Assembly (NCBI GenBank): GCA_022059125.1
Contig: JAEUWY010000002.1
Span: forward strand, 1,922,001 to 1,986,000
Reading direction: 5' to 3'
Length of the DNA stretch: 64,000 nt
From: Corynespora cassiicola
Lineage: Eukaryota; Ascomycota; Dothideomycetes; Pleosporales; Corynesporascaceae
Shown here: piece after piece, positions 34,991 through 45,586 of the stretch
Numbering within the stretch: position 1 is the first letter of the stretch
Layout of the letters: each line of letters opens with the position of its first letter
Program-made: the position numbers and the translations under genes
Notes under the pieces: generated by a model
The model's input: only the letters and a program-made list of their open reading frames with translations
What the model was told of the DNA's origin: nothing
Databases searched by the model: none

Positions 34991-35878
34991 CGTATGAAGT
35001 ACCACCAGGGTTAGATATCGGGTTAGAAACGTGTTGTTGATTGCTAGGCCTTCGCTGCCTTCTTAAACTTTCTCCCAACGGGCTTTATGCTCGCGATAGA
35101 ACACCTTTTCTAAACCAGGAAATCTGAATCCAAACGCCATTGTGCTCTGGAATAACCTCCCCGTGTTCTATCGATATCTTCGCCTATGTTTATTTACTAC
35201 GATGTCATGTACCACTCTCCCGACTAGCCGATCATGTAGTATTTCTTCGCTCGCTAAAAAGTAGTTCAAAGCCAACAATTGCCTGATACGTATTCTGCTT
35301 GAATCCCTTTGCCAGCTAGCATCAAACCATAGGTGAGAGAAAGGGGGTTTTGTCGAGTAGCAACCGATAGGATCAGTAGCCTCCCTGCCAAATCACTATG
35401 GGCATATATGTGAGAAGATTAATGTAATTTCGAAACGTTCGGCGATGTGAATATACCGAGTGGGAGGGTAGACGTGTGTGAGTAAGGGAGGCTTCACGAC
35501 GTGAGACGTACCTAGGTACCTAGGTGGTGTGCCAAGACGATCTTGCCCTAGTCCCAAAACGGCCACAAAACTATATGCTCTTTAAAGTCCCCGGAGCCAT
35601 GTCCTACCAAGATACTGATCGTCCTTGTTGCAAATATATTCCCTAGAAGTTATGAGATCTATGCAGAGGAAGTAATCACGATCAACTGGAATCGTTGGCT
35701 AGATTTAGCTTGGGTGGTTTATTATGCTAAGCCGCCGCATCTTTTAATTGGTTAGTACCGCAATAGCCTTATCTATTGCAATATCCCTTGGAACTGACAA
35801 TGGCAGCATCATATCATTCGCCACTAGAAGATTGAAGAGTGTTCAATTACAAAATATCTTTAACGCAATTTCTCTATC
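34991..35878. other. Intergenic; contains a 16-bp perfect palindrome
   Basis: No gene seen in about 890 bases. At 35510-35525 the sequence ACCTAGGTACCTAGGT is a perfect palindrome made of two identical 8-base palindromes. Such CCTAGGTA repeats are common in filamentous ascomycete intergenic DNA. The right end is the promoter of the 2OG oxygenase gene. Confidence 0.5.
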
Positions 35879-36929
35879 ATGACGGCCCTTCCAGTGGTTG
35901 ACCTCAAGGCCACCAGCGCCATAGAAGCTCTCAGCGAGCGCCTAATGGAGATTGGCAGAGGACCTGGCTTCTTTTACCTGGTCGGTCACGACATCCCGCC
36001 GGAGCTCATCGAAACAATGTTCAGCATCTCCAAAAACTTATTCAAACATTTATCTGATGGAGAGAAGTGTCACTTCGCCGGCACCAGTGGCGAACCTGGC
36101 TACTCAGGCCCTGGAAAAGAGAAACTCTCAGGCCTAGGGCGTGGAGATCTCAAAGAATCATACCATTTCAAAACATTGACCGTCTTTCCAGACGCCGACA
36201 TGCCAGTAACACTTCAGAAATCTCGCGAGCATTTTCGCTCCTTCAGCGCCGAATGCGAAAGAGTGGGACATGTACTGCTTCAAACGTTCTCAATAGGACT
36301 AGGTGTAAATAGTGCCCAGCGTCCCAACATATCAAACAGGATCTGACATCCTAAACAAGCTTCCGAAGCAATTCCTCTCCAAATCGCATACCGGAGAGCA
36401 AAACCGCTTCCGCATGCTACATTATCCACCTGTCACTGCAGCAGCGCAATCCAAAGACGATGTTCTAGTAGCCGAAGACGAGGACATCCGCGCTGGTGCC
36501 CACAGCGACTACGGATCTCTCACGCTACTCTTCCAAGAACCCAGCGATGCTGGCGGCCTGCAAGTATGGTACAACAGCGCCTGGTTGAACGTCCCTTACG
36601 TTGAAAAAGCGATCGTGGTCAATATCGGGGACGCGCTTGAATTCTGGACAGCGGGGCGGTTGCGGTCAACGATCCATCGCGTGACTTTCCCGGCCTCGAA
36701 AGGGCCAGCCGGGAGTCGATACAGCATCCCTTTTTTCATGACGCCGGATGACGACGCTATTTTGGAACCGCTTTTGAGCTCTGATGAGCGGCAGCTGAGC
36801 GATGCTGGCCAAGAGTTCAATTTTGGCGAATTGGCCAAGGTCAAGGGGTACCAATCTTTGGAGCCCGTGTCGGCAAAGGAGCATAGGCTTCGACGTGAGG
36901 CAAACATTGGTAGCAGTAAAAAGGCATAG
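35879..36929 (+). CDS. 2OG-Fe(II) oxygenase, isopenicillin-N-synthase-like
   Basis: Exons 35879-36302 and 36340-36929 give 337 residues. It starts MTALPVVDLK, the N-terminal DIOX_N pattern (lP.iDl). The iron ligands are His196 and Asp198 in AHSDYGSLTLL and His254 in STIHRVTFP, with RYSIPFF supplying the 2-oxoglutarate-binding Arg/Ser. NIGDALEFWTAGR between them is the usual strand. Members hydroxylate, desaturate or cyclise small molecules; many are in fungal metabolite clusters. It is the right-most cluster gene, next to the phosphatase that begins the conserved block. The start context (ATC ATG ACG) has no in-frame alternative nearby. Confidence 0.9.
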
Positions 36930-37430
36930 TCCTACAAGAGTCTAGTCTGGCATCATCGTTTATCACCACTATTTATGCATTATATTAAGACAGCTTCCTT
37001 GCTATTTGTTTCGACTCTGCCAGAGCTGACAGAGGATCAGCAATCCGTCGAGTGACCTGGCCGGACCAGCGCGGAAGCGATCTGACAAGCTCATCAGCAG
37101 CATATCACGCGAAGGCTTACTTGGAGGCCTTATTGTTCCTTCGGAGAGCGATCCAATCTACATCCCCTCTGCCAACACACCAACGCAAAAGTCGTCGGTG
37201 AGATGAACAACACATGCGTTCCATGCGAGAACCGATCACGGAGAAGAGAGAAGTCATGAATTGTGCCGCATCCATACTCAAACAGTAGTGATATCCCACA
37301 ACCCATCTGCACCCTTTTGGCCTAATAAATTTGCAGGTGATAAGCGAAACTGTTGTCCGCTGCCATAAAAACGCCTCGGACGCCACGCTGTACGAAATGT
37401 CCACAAACTCCGCCCAACCCCAAATTGCTC
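36930..37430. other. Intergenic, convergent
   Basis: This region lies between the converging oxygenase and phosphatase genes. Short frames on the minus strand do not look coding. Probable 3' UTRs only. Confidence 0.45.
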
Positions 37431-39196
37431 TCATGTGCGATCAGCAGCTTGGGGTGGAACAACCTTACCCGCGTCAACGATGATCTGGTGGTTAATGCGA
37501 GCTTTGGTGTCTCCATATTCCAGACGCTTCCACGTGGAGATGCGAGCTTGGTTTGTATCGACTTCCCATACCCTGAGACGGCGGTGGTAGCCACCATAGC
37601 CTCCGTAGCCACCGAATCCGCTACCGCCAGCGTAACACATCCAAAGGTCACCTTCACCAGAGGCAGGGTCCTTGGACATCATGCAGTAGTCATTGACATG
37701 ATCGTGCCCGCAGGATACTGCCGAGACGCCCTGTTCTACCAGGGCATCTTTGAAGTGAGTGTTGAAGCCGGGAGCAGTGACACCCTCCTTCCATTCCCCG
37801 ACAAATTCATTATTCCTGTCGGCATATTCCGGAAGTGGGATGTGTATGAAAGCCATGTTGAGGTGCTCATGGCTATAGCGACTGTGCGCATCCTTCAGAC
37901 TCTCGGCTGTGTTTTTGAACCAGCTGATCTGATTGGGCTTGAGCCAGTCGTAGCCCTTGAAATGGGCTTCGTCAGGTGAGTATGAATGGGTGTCGAGCAG
38001 ATAGATGGTCAGTGCCGAATGCTTGGTGCTGTGGGCGAAGACCTCGACGTAGTAATTGCCAACACCTTCAATGGTGTTGGGGCCGGCCTCGGAAAGCGAA
38101 TAAGGCAGCGACTCGTAGAGTGACATTTGAGCTTTACGACTTATAGAGCCCTCGTCGTCGTGGTTGCCAAAAATGGCAGCATATGGAATCTTGTGCTCGA
38201 TTAGGAGGCCAGCGATCTTGAAGATGGCCTATTGTATTGTTAGCATGCGCCGACTTGCAATATGCCCTGGACTCTTACGCTTTGCACATCCGGTGAGGTG
38301 TCCCCATTGACTTGATCTCCAGATAAGACCACCAAGTCTGGCTTCTCCTCATCGAGGAGCCTCTCGACAAATTCGAGAGTCCTTGGATCTGCGTCGCAGT
38401 GGCCACCGTTGTGCTCCTTTGGCTCAGGGTCTCTGCAATGGCCTACGCCCGTGCTCAAGTGAAGATCCGAAACCTGCATGATCTTGAATTTCCCATCTTT
38501 TCTGATGCGTGGCACTGGCTTTTCGATCTTGTGGGGTTGGCCTCGTCGGATGCTCAAACGAGGCTCCTTGTGGTCATCTCCCGTGTCTAGATGCAACGCC
38601 CCGCTCTGCACCAATTCCCATCCTGGGCGTGGTTCGACGGCATCTGCTCCAAACAGAAGATCGACGGCAGTCACCACTCTCTTGGAGTCGCTAGCATGAC
38701 GCTTGGTCGACCTCTTGAGCCAGACGCCAGCCGGGCGAGATTCCCACTTCTCAGAAGCCTGGGCCTTTTCATTCATAGCAGGGTCTAGCTTGCCCGTGCG
38801 CACATCAACAATGACCTTGTCCTCATCAGTGAGCTCCTCCTCCTTCTTGCGCTTGATGTGGACATAGGCCCTGGTGACCCAGCCGGAGCCGAGATACAGG
38901 TCCTTTTCGACGCGGTGCCACAAGTCTTGGTCGAGCTTGCAGCTGGAAATGGGATTCAAGGTGGAACATGTCTGAACGGTGATATCGGTGATGACGAGAC
39001 CTTCGTGGTGGAGGGGGAGGTGGCTGTGGATGGACTGGGGGAGGACGCGGTAGCGGTTATCGAGGAAGAATACAAGGAAGAAGACAACGAGAGTCAACAG
39101 CCCAAGCTGGACGCCCGTACGGACCTGCAGAAGGGGTCAGAATGCGAAGCCACGGAAGCGTGGTCTTGACGGGGTGCGTACAATTCGGCGTGTCAT
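37431..39196 (-). CDS. DCR2: Dcr2-like metallophosphoesterase
   Basis: Exons 39182-39196 (15 bases, MTRRI), 38279-39124 and 37431-38228 give 552 residues. Residues 1-30 hold a membrane helix (LGLLTLVVFFLVFFLD) with a basic N-terminus, a signal anchor. The calcineurin-like phosphoesterase metal motifs follow in order: QVSDLHLS, VVLSGDQVNGD, AAIFGNHDDEG and, at the end, SCGHDHVNDYCM. Yeast Dcr2 is a phosphatase acting in cell-cycle entry and on the unfolded-protein-response kinase Ire1; the same role is likely but not shown here. The mini first exon is needed to get MTRRIVRT, which agrees with the frame of the TM segment. It diverges from the methyltransferase gene with under 300 bases between starts. 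Confidence 0.9.
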
Positions 39197-39485
39197 GTTG
39201 TGCTGGCATGAAGCCGCGATTACATTCGACTGGAGGCTAGTAGTGCGTCCACGAAGGAAGCATGGCGCAAGCCGCCGAAGAAGACTTGAAGCGCGACCGA
39301 GGGGGGAGGTGCCGTCAGGGAGTGAATGTGGAGGGCGTGGGTAGCTGTCGCGGATGGCCGTATAGCGGCTCGGTCTTGGCTCCCCAGCGGCTTGGGTGGT
39401 GCGACCGGGGGCGACAGGCGGGCAAGGCGGGCTCTCCTCCGCCGCCGCGGCCTCTTTTCCTCCTGCATGTGAAGCGATGCGCGCC
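39197..39485. promoter_or_regulatory. Bidirectional promoter (phosphatase / methyltransferase)
   Basis: 289 GC-rich bases between two divergent start codons. No TATA box is obvious; GC-rich bidirectional promoters are common for fungal housekeeping genes. Confidence 0.45.
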
Positions 39486-40886
39486 ATGTTTTCTTCGCGC
39501 TCCGCAAAACTACTGCGCCCGGCCGTCGCGAGGCCAATTGCTCGCCGGGGCTTTGCCAACAGTCCCTGTACACGACGCGCTTTCGCAGGTACGCGTTGCA
39601 ATTGCTCGTGGTGGGCCAAAACTCTTGCTAACTGCCACTGCCACCCACACAGAGGGCGACTACGTGCTTCTCCGCAGCAAAAACGACTCCTCTCAAGATG
39701 GCACTCTCGTGAGACTGAAAAAGGACAAAGTCCTACATGGACACCGCGGCGCTCTCGCCCACAACGACATCATCTCGAAGCAGCCTCGACAGGTGGTCCA
39801 GACGCACAAGGGCACCTCAATTCGCCTCCATGAACCCACCCTTGCAGAGTACGTCCGGCTGACTCCGCGCCTCGTCACTCCGGTGCGTCCTGCCGTTGAC
39901 ATGCGCGTCAGCTATGCTCAGCACAGTCACAAATAGCTGATTGGCACCAGATATATCCATCCGACACCAACTTGATCGTGTCCCTACTTGACATCCATGT
40001 TGACCATCCCCCACACATCCCGACCACTGATCCTCCCCTAGAGATCCTCGAGGCCGGTACTGGACACGGCGCCCTCACTCTGCACCTGTCGCGCGCAATC
40101 CATGCCGCAAATCCCCGTCCCCCGCCCGACCCGACACACGCGACCGAACAAGACTCTGAAGACGCCGTCTACCTGGGAGAAACCATAGCAGAGCCGAGCC
40201 TAGACGTGTGGAAGAAGAACAGACGGGCCATCGTCCACACGCTGGACATATCCAGCAAGTACTCGGCCCATGCGCAGAAGATCGTGCAGGGATTCCGACA
40301 TGGCATGTATGCCGGCAATGTCGACTTTCATGTCGGGGACGTATCGGCGTGGATCGCAGAACAGAAGGAGTTGAGGAACACCAACGAGGCTTTTCTCTCG
40401 CATGTCTTCCTAGACCTCCCGAATGCGACGAACCATCTCGCAAACGTAGCACCTGTGTTGCACGTGAATGGACTTCTGGCAGTCTTCAACCCCAGCATCA
40501 CTCAGATTGCCGAGTGTGTAGACCTGATCCGCGAGCAGAAGCTGCCGTATGTGCTCGATCAGGTAGTTGAACTGGGCGCCAGCTTCGTCCGCGAATGGGA
40601 TGTGCGCGCTGTAAAGCCTCGTGCGGGCTCCAAGAAGGTAGAAGTACAGCCAGACACGCCGGCCGGCGAGGGCGCGACAGACGCGCCCGGAGCCCAGGAG
40701 GCGCGCGACGGTGAGCTGGCACAGGACCTTGGCAAGCAAGAGGACAAGTGGGTCATGGTCTGCCGCCCCAGGGCCGGCCAGCAGATTGTAGGCGGCGGCT
40801 TTCTGGGCCTCTGGCGGCGGATGGAGGGACCTGAGCGCCCAGAAGCGCAGTCTCCAAAGACGGACGGCGGGTCCAATTCGGGCTGA
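39486..40886 (+). CDS. Mitochondrial Trm61-like tRNA m1A methyltransferase
   Basis: Exons 39486-39588, 39653-39882 and 39951-40886 give 422 residues. The first 34 residues are rich in Arg, Ser and Ala with no acids (MFSSRSAKLLRPAVARPIAR), a clear mitochondrial presequence. The next exon is a small beta domain (EGDYVLLRSK), as at the N-terminus of TrmI/Trm61 proteins. The SAM-binding motif is ILEAGTGHGALTLHLSRAI; DISSKYSAHAQKIVQGF and HVFLDLPNATNHL follow, the latter in the position of the D-x-P catalytic segment. The family makes 1-methyladenosine at position 58 (or 9 in some organelles) of tRNA. A low-complexity Ala/Gly/Glu insert sits near the C-terminus. The assignment to mitochondria is inference from the presequence. 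Confidence 0.8.
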
Positions 40887-41171
40887 TAGCTGGAGCCATA
40901 GGCATGTAGAATATGTACAAAACCTGATGACAAGAGTCTATTTTTGCTTCCCACCGACAGCGGCAGTTGCTTTTTCGTCTCGTCCACTCGACAACAAATT
41001 CCTCCGAGCCATGTTCGGCATACGCTCGACGTGGGTTGCGTTGTATGGCGGTGATTGGCCCACAGCACGGACGCAGGTCGCTGCTGCGCGTAGCTAACCG
41101 CTCTTTTTACATATATCTCCGCCCACCACCTCACCCTCCCCACCCCCACCTCACCCAACACCCCTTCGACA

Positions 41172-41899
41172 ATGAGCGGCGCGGGCGAGAACCGGTGAGT
41201 TTCCCACGCGGCCGTCGATGGCGCATGCAGCCCGCTGATTCTGCCAAGTAGCTGGCGACGGTCCGGACAAGCCAACCGTCAGAACCAGGACCGCTCTTCG
41301 GGCACGAACACGCCGACCAGAGATGGCGGCCGACAGCAGGCCATGGGCGCCCTCCAAGGCAATGTCTGGGGCAACGCCAAGGGCAAGGCTACTGGCGGCG
41401 CCGACAGGCCTGCCGCGCAGTCCACCCCGGTTCAGGCTGAGCACCATGCGCCCGTGAGGGACTTCAATGCGGGCGAGGTCAAGGAGTTCTTGAAGAAGAG
41501 TATGTTTCCCGCTATTTGTGCGCGCGCGGGTATGGCTGGAGCCTGTCGCCACGGCCCCCTGAGCTCCGCGAGCATGCCATGAAGCTGAAGGCTGACATGC
41601 TACAGGATATCTCGAGAGCACTGGAGGTACGACGACGACAAACCATGGCAGGTCTAATGTCGGTTCTAACGGCGCATCCACAGGCCAGGCTTCCGTCTAC
41701 CACAAGGTCGAGGGCGACTCGGTGAACAAGAGGAGCAGCGGCGCATGGGGCTCTCGAGGTGTGTGGGCCCAGGCGTGTCTCCCTGGGCTGAAGTACTCAC
41801 GCGGCAGCAGGCAACATGTCCCATCTCATGCCCGGCGGGCAGGACTTCTTCACGCAGCTCAAGAAGCAGCTCGCGACCCTCGACGGCAAGACGGCGTAG
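41172..41899 (+). CDS. Small conserved-type fungal protein, function unknown
   Basis: Exons 41172-41194, 41252-41499, 41606-41758 and 41811-41899 give 170 residues. The product is hydrophilic and mostly disordered: N-terminal RRSGQANRQNQDR, then GNVWGNAKGK, FNAGEVKEFLKKRYLES, YHKVEGD and the end AWGSRGNMSHLMPGGQDFFT. The GNVWGN and QDFFTQLKKQ blocks look constrained, and the four-exon structure is phase-perfect, so I am confident it is a gene. I do not know its function. It has no membrane helix, signal peptide or catalytic motif. It lies between core genes on the same strand. Confidence 0.8.
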
Positions 41900-42000
41900 C
41901 GGCACGGGGCGTGTCCAACACTCTATTAAGCGTCATTGTACGAGCATTGCGGGAGTTCTCAGGCCGTTGCATTTCGAATTCACTGGCGGTCGTTTTGCAG

Positions 42001-42033
42001 GTCTGGTTCGGGGTCTGGTTCGGGGTCTGGTTC
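42001..42033. repeat. 12-bp tandem repeat
   Basis: The unit GTCTGGTTCGGG occurs twice fully and once for nine bases, in the intergenic region. Confidence 0.85.
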
Positions 42034-42471
42034 AAAATCACATGGCGTTGGCGGGACGGCGGGCGTGACGTTCAAAGCTACCTTTCGTGTATTCCGATTC
42101 ATGATATTTGGAGCGATACCCATCTGGGCAGCCACCGCGGTGGCGGATCAGCTATGCTAGAAAAGTATCCTAGGGTTCATAGGGCCTGGCCGCGCTCTGC
42201 CCCCACCAACGGTGATGCATGCGTGTAAAATGACCAGCGGCGCACTACCGCTGTTGTTGGACCAACAGTTGCCATGGGCCCATGGCATGTTCTCTCCGGA
42301 GGGTGTGCGTCGGCATCCCGGAAAGGGGGGCAGATTAAGGGCCGGGATGGCAGAGTTAACATAGTTGAGATGGCGCACCCGCGTCTCCATGACGGCGCTG
42401 GGCCTTATCCTCGTCAACAAACACACGCACCGGAGCAGCCGTCGCTGGCCCAACTGTTCGCTTCTCCACGC

Positions 42472-42539
42472 CTCGCCCTGCCAGCGCACTCGCATTGCGC
42501 CCTCGCCCTGCCAGCGCACTCGCATTGCGCCCTCGCCCT
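42472..42539. repeat. 30-bp tandem repeat
   Basis: A 30-base unit that begins CTCGCCCTGCCAGCGCACTC is present twice exactly, followed by eight bases of a third copy. It is upstream of the next gene. Confidence 0.85.
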
Positions 42540-42943
42540 CCTACACGCCACCCCCGGCGACCCGCATAGGCGATTTGTTTTCTCCGGCTGCCACATCCGC
42601 TTGCATTGCGCATCGGCCAAGCCCGGAGCCACCGCAATCACATTTCGTCGACCGCCTCGAGCACCGCACGTCAGACCCCCTCTGCCCCGCCCCCTTTGGG
42701 CCCCGACTTTCTTTTGTGAAGCTTGTGAAAGGCGAGCCGCCCTGCCTTTCACCTGAACGCCTCTCACAATCACGCGCCCCCCAGCCAAATGCCCACAGCG
42801 TCCCGCCGCTCACCTCCCCACAATCTCCCAGCTTCCGACTCCGACCACCACCACCGTGCGCACGCCGCCGCTGCCAGAGCACCACGCCCGCCGTTCCGCT
42901 GAGCCCATACAATCCTCCACACACACACACACACGCCTCCGCC

Positions 42944-44210
42944 ATGTCGTCGCCGCCGCAGACTCCCTCCCAGCGGCCGGCCTCCTCGCACCGCCGCCAC
43001 CCCTCGAGCCTCGACCTCTCCCAGCAGACCCCCCCACGGCGGTACTCGATGAACCGCCGCTCCTCCGGCTACTCGCCTGTGACGCCGCGCTCCACGCATG
43101 GATTCGAGCACGACTCCTCGGCGCTCAACATCGACGGCGGCGATGGGGGGCTGGGGAACCTGGCTGACGAGCTCGGCGAGTTCTACGACGATGACGACGA
43201 GGTGGCCGAGGGCGACTTCGACGAGATGGACCTACCCCGCGAAGACATGAACGGCATCGGCGTAGCAATAGACCACGACGGCTCCACCGGCCCGGCCTCT
43301 GTGGCCGGTTCCGTGGGCGCCAATGGAGTGCGTGACAGCGGCGTTGCCCTACGGTCGTCCTCGCCTTCCGTTGAGTCGAGGGCCACGCTCAGTCCACAGG
43401 CCGCCGCAAAAGCAAGGAAACACAATCGAGCTCGGTCGCTTTATGACGGATCAGACTATGGCGACGACTCTGATTTCGAAGCCAACGAGGGCATCTCGGC
43501 AGGCCTCGAGGCCCGCATGGCAGCAATAGACAGCCTCGCCCGGCGAGGCCTGGAGGAGAATGGCAGCGCTTCAGACCAGGTTGTCAAGCGGACAGCAGAC
43601 CAACTGCGCGATCTGGGAAGTCAAATTGCCATAGAGAATGGTGCGACGAGGTATGCGCTAGTCTGCCGCCTTTAGTACTATGGGACTAACCTTCTCGTAC
43701 AGATTGAAAACCGCCTACGATGCCCTGGGCACGCATTTGAACCATCAGTCGCGTACCCTCACTTCTCTCACGGCCTCATTCTCTGGGCCCCGTGCCATAA
43801 TGCCCGACCCAGACGCCATCGACGAACTCTTGCCGTTGATCACCACTACGCTCGATTCGCTGCCCCATCCTTCACCCGAACCGCTTGTACATCTTTCGCA
43901 GCTTACTCTCTCGACCCGCGAGCTACTCCAGCACCTCTCCAACGTCTCCGATACTCTGCACATGAGCAGGCAATCAACCATGAATGCCACTCGGCGACTG
44001 AAGAGCTCAAAAGACCAGCTTGGCGAATGGAAGCGGGATCTTGACCTGCAAGAAGAGGGGATTCGGTGGATCGAGAAGGGAGACTGGGACCGCAAGGTGC
44101 GGGAACGTGAGGCCAAGGCGGCGTGCGGGAGTGTAGTCGACGGCTTCGAAGAGGTGTGTGGACAGTGGAGAGCAAGGCTTTGTGAGGGCCTGGGTGTTGC
44201 TAGTGCGTAG
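42944..44210 (+). CDS. Conserved-type fungal protein with disordered N-terminus and helical C-terminus
   Basis: Exons 42944-43650 and 43703-44210 give 404 residues. The first half is Ser/Pro-rich, with acidic patches (EFYDDDDEVAEGDFDEMD) and RARSLYDGSDYG. The second half, from about SAGLEARMAAIDSLARRG, is helical with a regular heptad pattern and ends in GIRWIEKGDWDRKVREREAK. The layout suggests a structural or scaffold protein, perhaps chromosomal or cytoskeletal, but I see no defining motif. The start is fixed by an ATG right after a CA repeat and in frame with the whole first exon. An upstream extension of the open frame exists but is not protein-like. The gene follows a core gene on the same strand. 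Confidence 0.78.
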
Positions 44211-45586
44211 ATTGCCACGCACATGAGTGTCAGTATGTTCCCCATGTATGGATGGTCAAATTCTAGACGACCAATTCTCGGGGGGGCTAAAAGGGGGGAG
44301 GGACTATGAGACAAAAACGAACACAGCCCGACTATCCAGGGCAACACGAAAGACGAGAAGCTCGAAGAAAGCATCAAACGATCTTCTCCAACGTAGGATC
44401 TCACAAGATCGAAATATCTTCTGGCATCAATCCCGGTGATTGCATTTGTATGGTAGGGAATTGGCATGGTAGGAAAGGGTCGACCAAATCATTTCACGGA
44501 GTTCAATCTTGATGGCGGAGGTTATACAGGATGGAATGGCTTATTTCCGGGGAGCAATGGACAGCTCTCCGATACACACACACACACATACACAACAACA
44601 ACCTAATACCCCTATACACCGCGAATCATTGTGCTAGACAGCTCTGTGGCGTTGTTTGTTCTATCTTAGGTTGATTGGGGCTTTGTGGGGTTTCTTTTGT
44701 ATATATGGAATGGATGAAGATGAAGGGGAAGATGGATGGATGCACATTCACAATCACATGTGACTGGATCGATAGTTTGGGGTGTGATTTTGGATGAGAA
44801 GAATTGTTGACTTGGTACTCCCAACATGATAAGCATATGAAACCCGTTTGCCACAAGCAGCCATGCACTAATGCTGTCGATGATTGGCCCTGATACAAAG
44901 CAAGCGAGAATTGATATAATAGCTAAGCGGTTCAGAAGATGTCAGCATACTCAATTCAGGCTAACTACTTGAGTATTTTACATCACAAGAGTGAGAACCA
45001 TCGGGTATTGCTCGCATCTTGGTGGGAACAAAGCTGCCTGGAAATGTCGGATATTATAGCTATGATGCTATCTCATAATTGCCCAAACTTCGAATTCTAG
45101 AATATCTTAATACGTCTTTGTTGGTTCGTGTGAAACTTTTTATAATTACGTTTGTCTACTTCTGTTGCCCGCTTTCACTCTGAGATAATCAGATGTATTA
45201 TTTGATCCTGATTAGAAATAGATTCCTATCTAGTTGGACGACTTTGCATCTAAGCAACATGATATCAAGGGAAGAAAAAAGAAAAACCCTCTAAATGCGC
45301 ACTAAATCCTGGACGTTGGCAAGGTGAGACTGAGTGTGAAGAGGCTTGGCTTGTCGAGGCGTCGTTTCACGTGGCAGCGGGTCTACAGAAAAGCGCTATT
45401 CCTAAAATAGCATCGTGTTTATTTTCGTTGTCAACCGAACCGTGCAAGCGGCGGCCTGAAGCGCGTTTCCCATGCATTCGCCGTGCAACCCAACGTTCAT
45501 CCCACCTCTCTCTTCTTAGTAATGTATAATCTACGGACTCTATGAAGTTTTGTCGCACACCAACTACCCTTCCGAATACCTGAACC
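44211..45586. other. Intergenic
   Basis: About 1.4 kb between two plus-strand genes. There is a CA/CATA run at 44573-44590. AT-rich after 44.9 kb. I see no gene or structured RNA. Confidence 0.5.

Larger units (their letters stand above)
41900..42943. other. Intergenic with two short tandem repeats and CA tract
   Basis: About 1 kb of GC-rich promoter-type DNA. It contains a 12-base unit repeated almost three times (42001-42033), a 30-base unit repeated twice plus a part (42472-42539), and an (AC) run at 42918-42934 just before the next start codon. An open frame covers much of it but has repeat-driven, non-protein-like composition. Confidence 0.55.

Noticed and set aside
35510..35525. 16-bp palindrome as a transcription factor or transposon end
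   Set aside because: CCTAGGTA palindromes are common in ascomycete intergenic DNA, and no partner inverted repeat was seen nearby.
39137..39619. Minus-strand frame of 160 codons covering the phosphatase start
   Set aside because: Only its last residues (MTRRI) belong to the phosphatase; the remainder is antisense to the methyltransferase first exon and promoter.
41151..41681. Minus-strand open frame of 176 codons
   Set aside because: It is antisense to a well-spliced plus-strand gene and has no recognisable features.
42365..42943. N-terminal extension of the gene at 42944
   Set aside because: The frame is open but built from tandem repeats and Pro/His/Arg-rich sequence; the ATG at 42944 has the first protein-like sequence.
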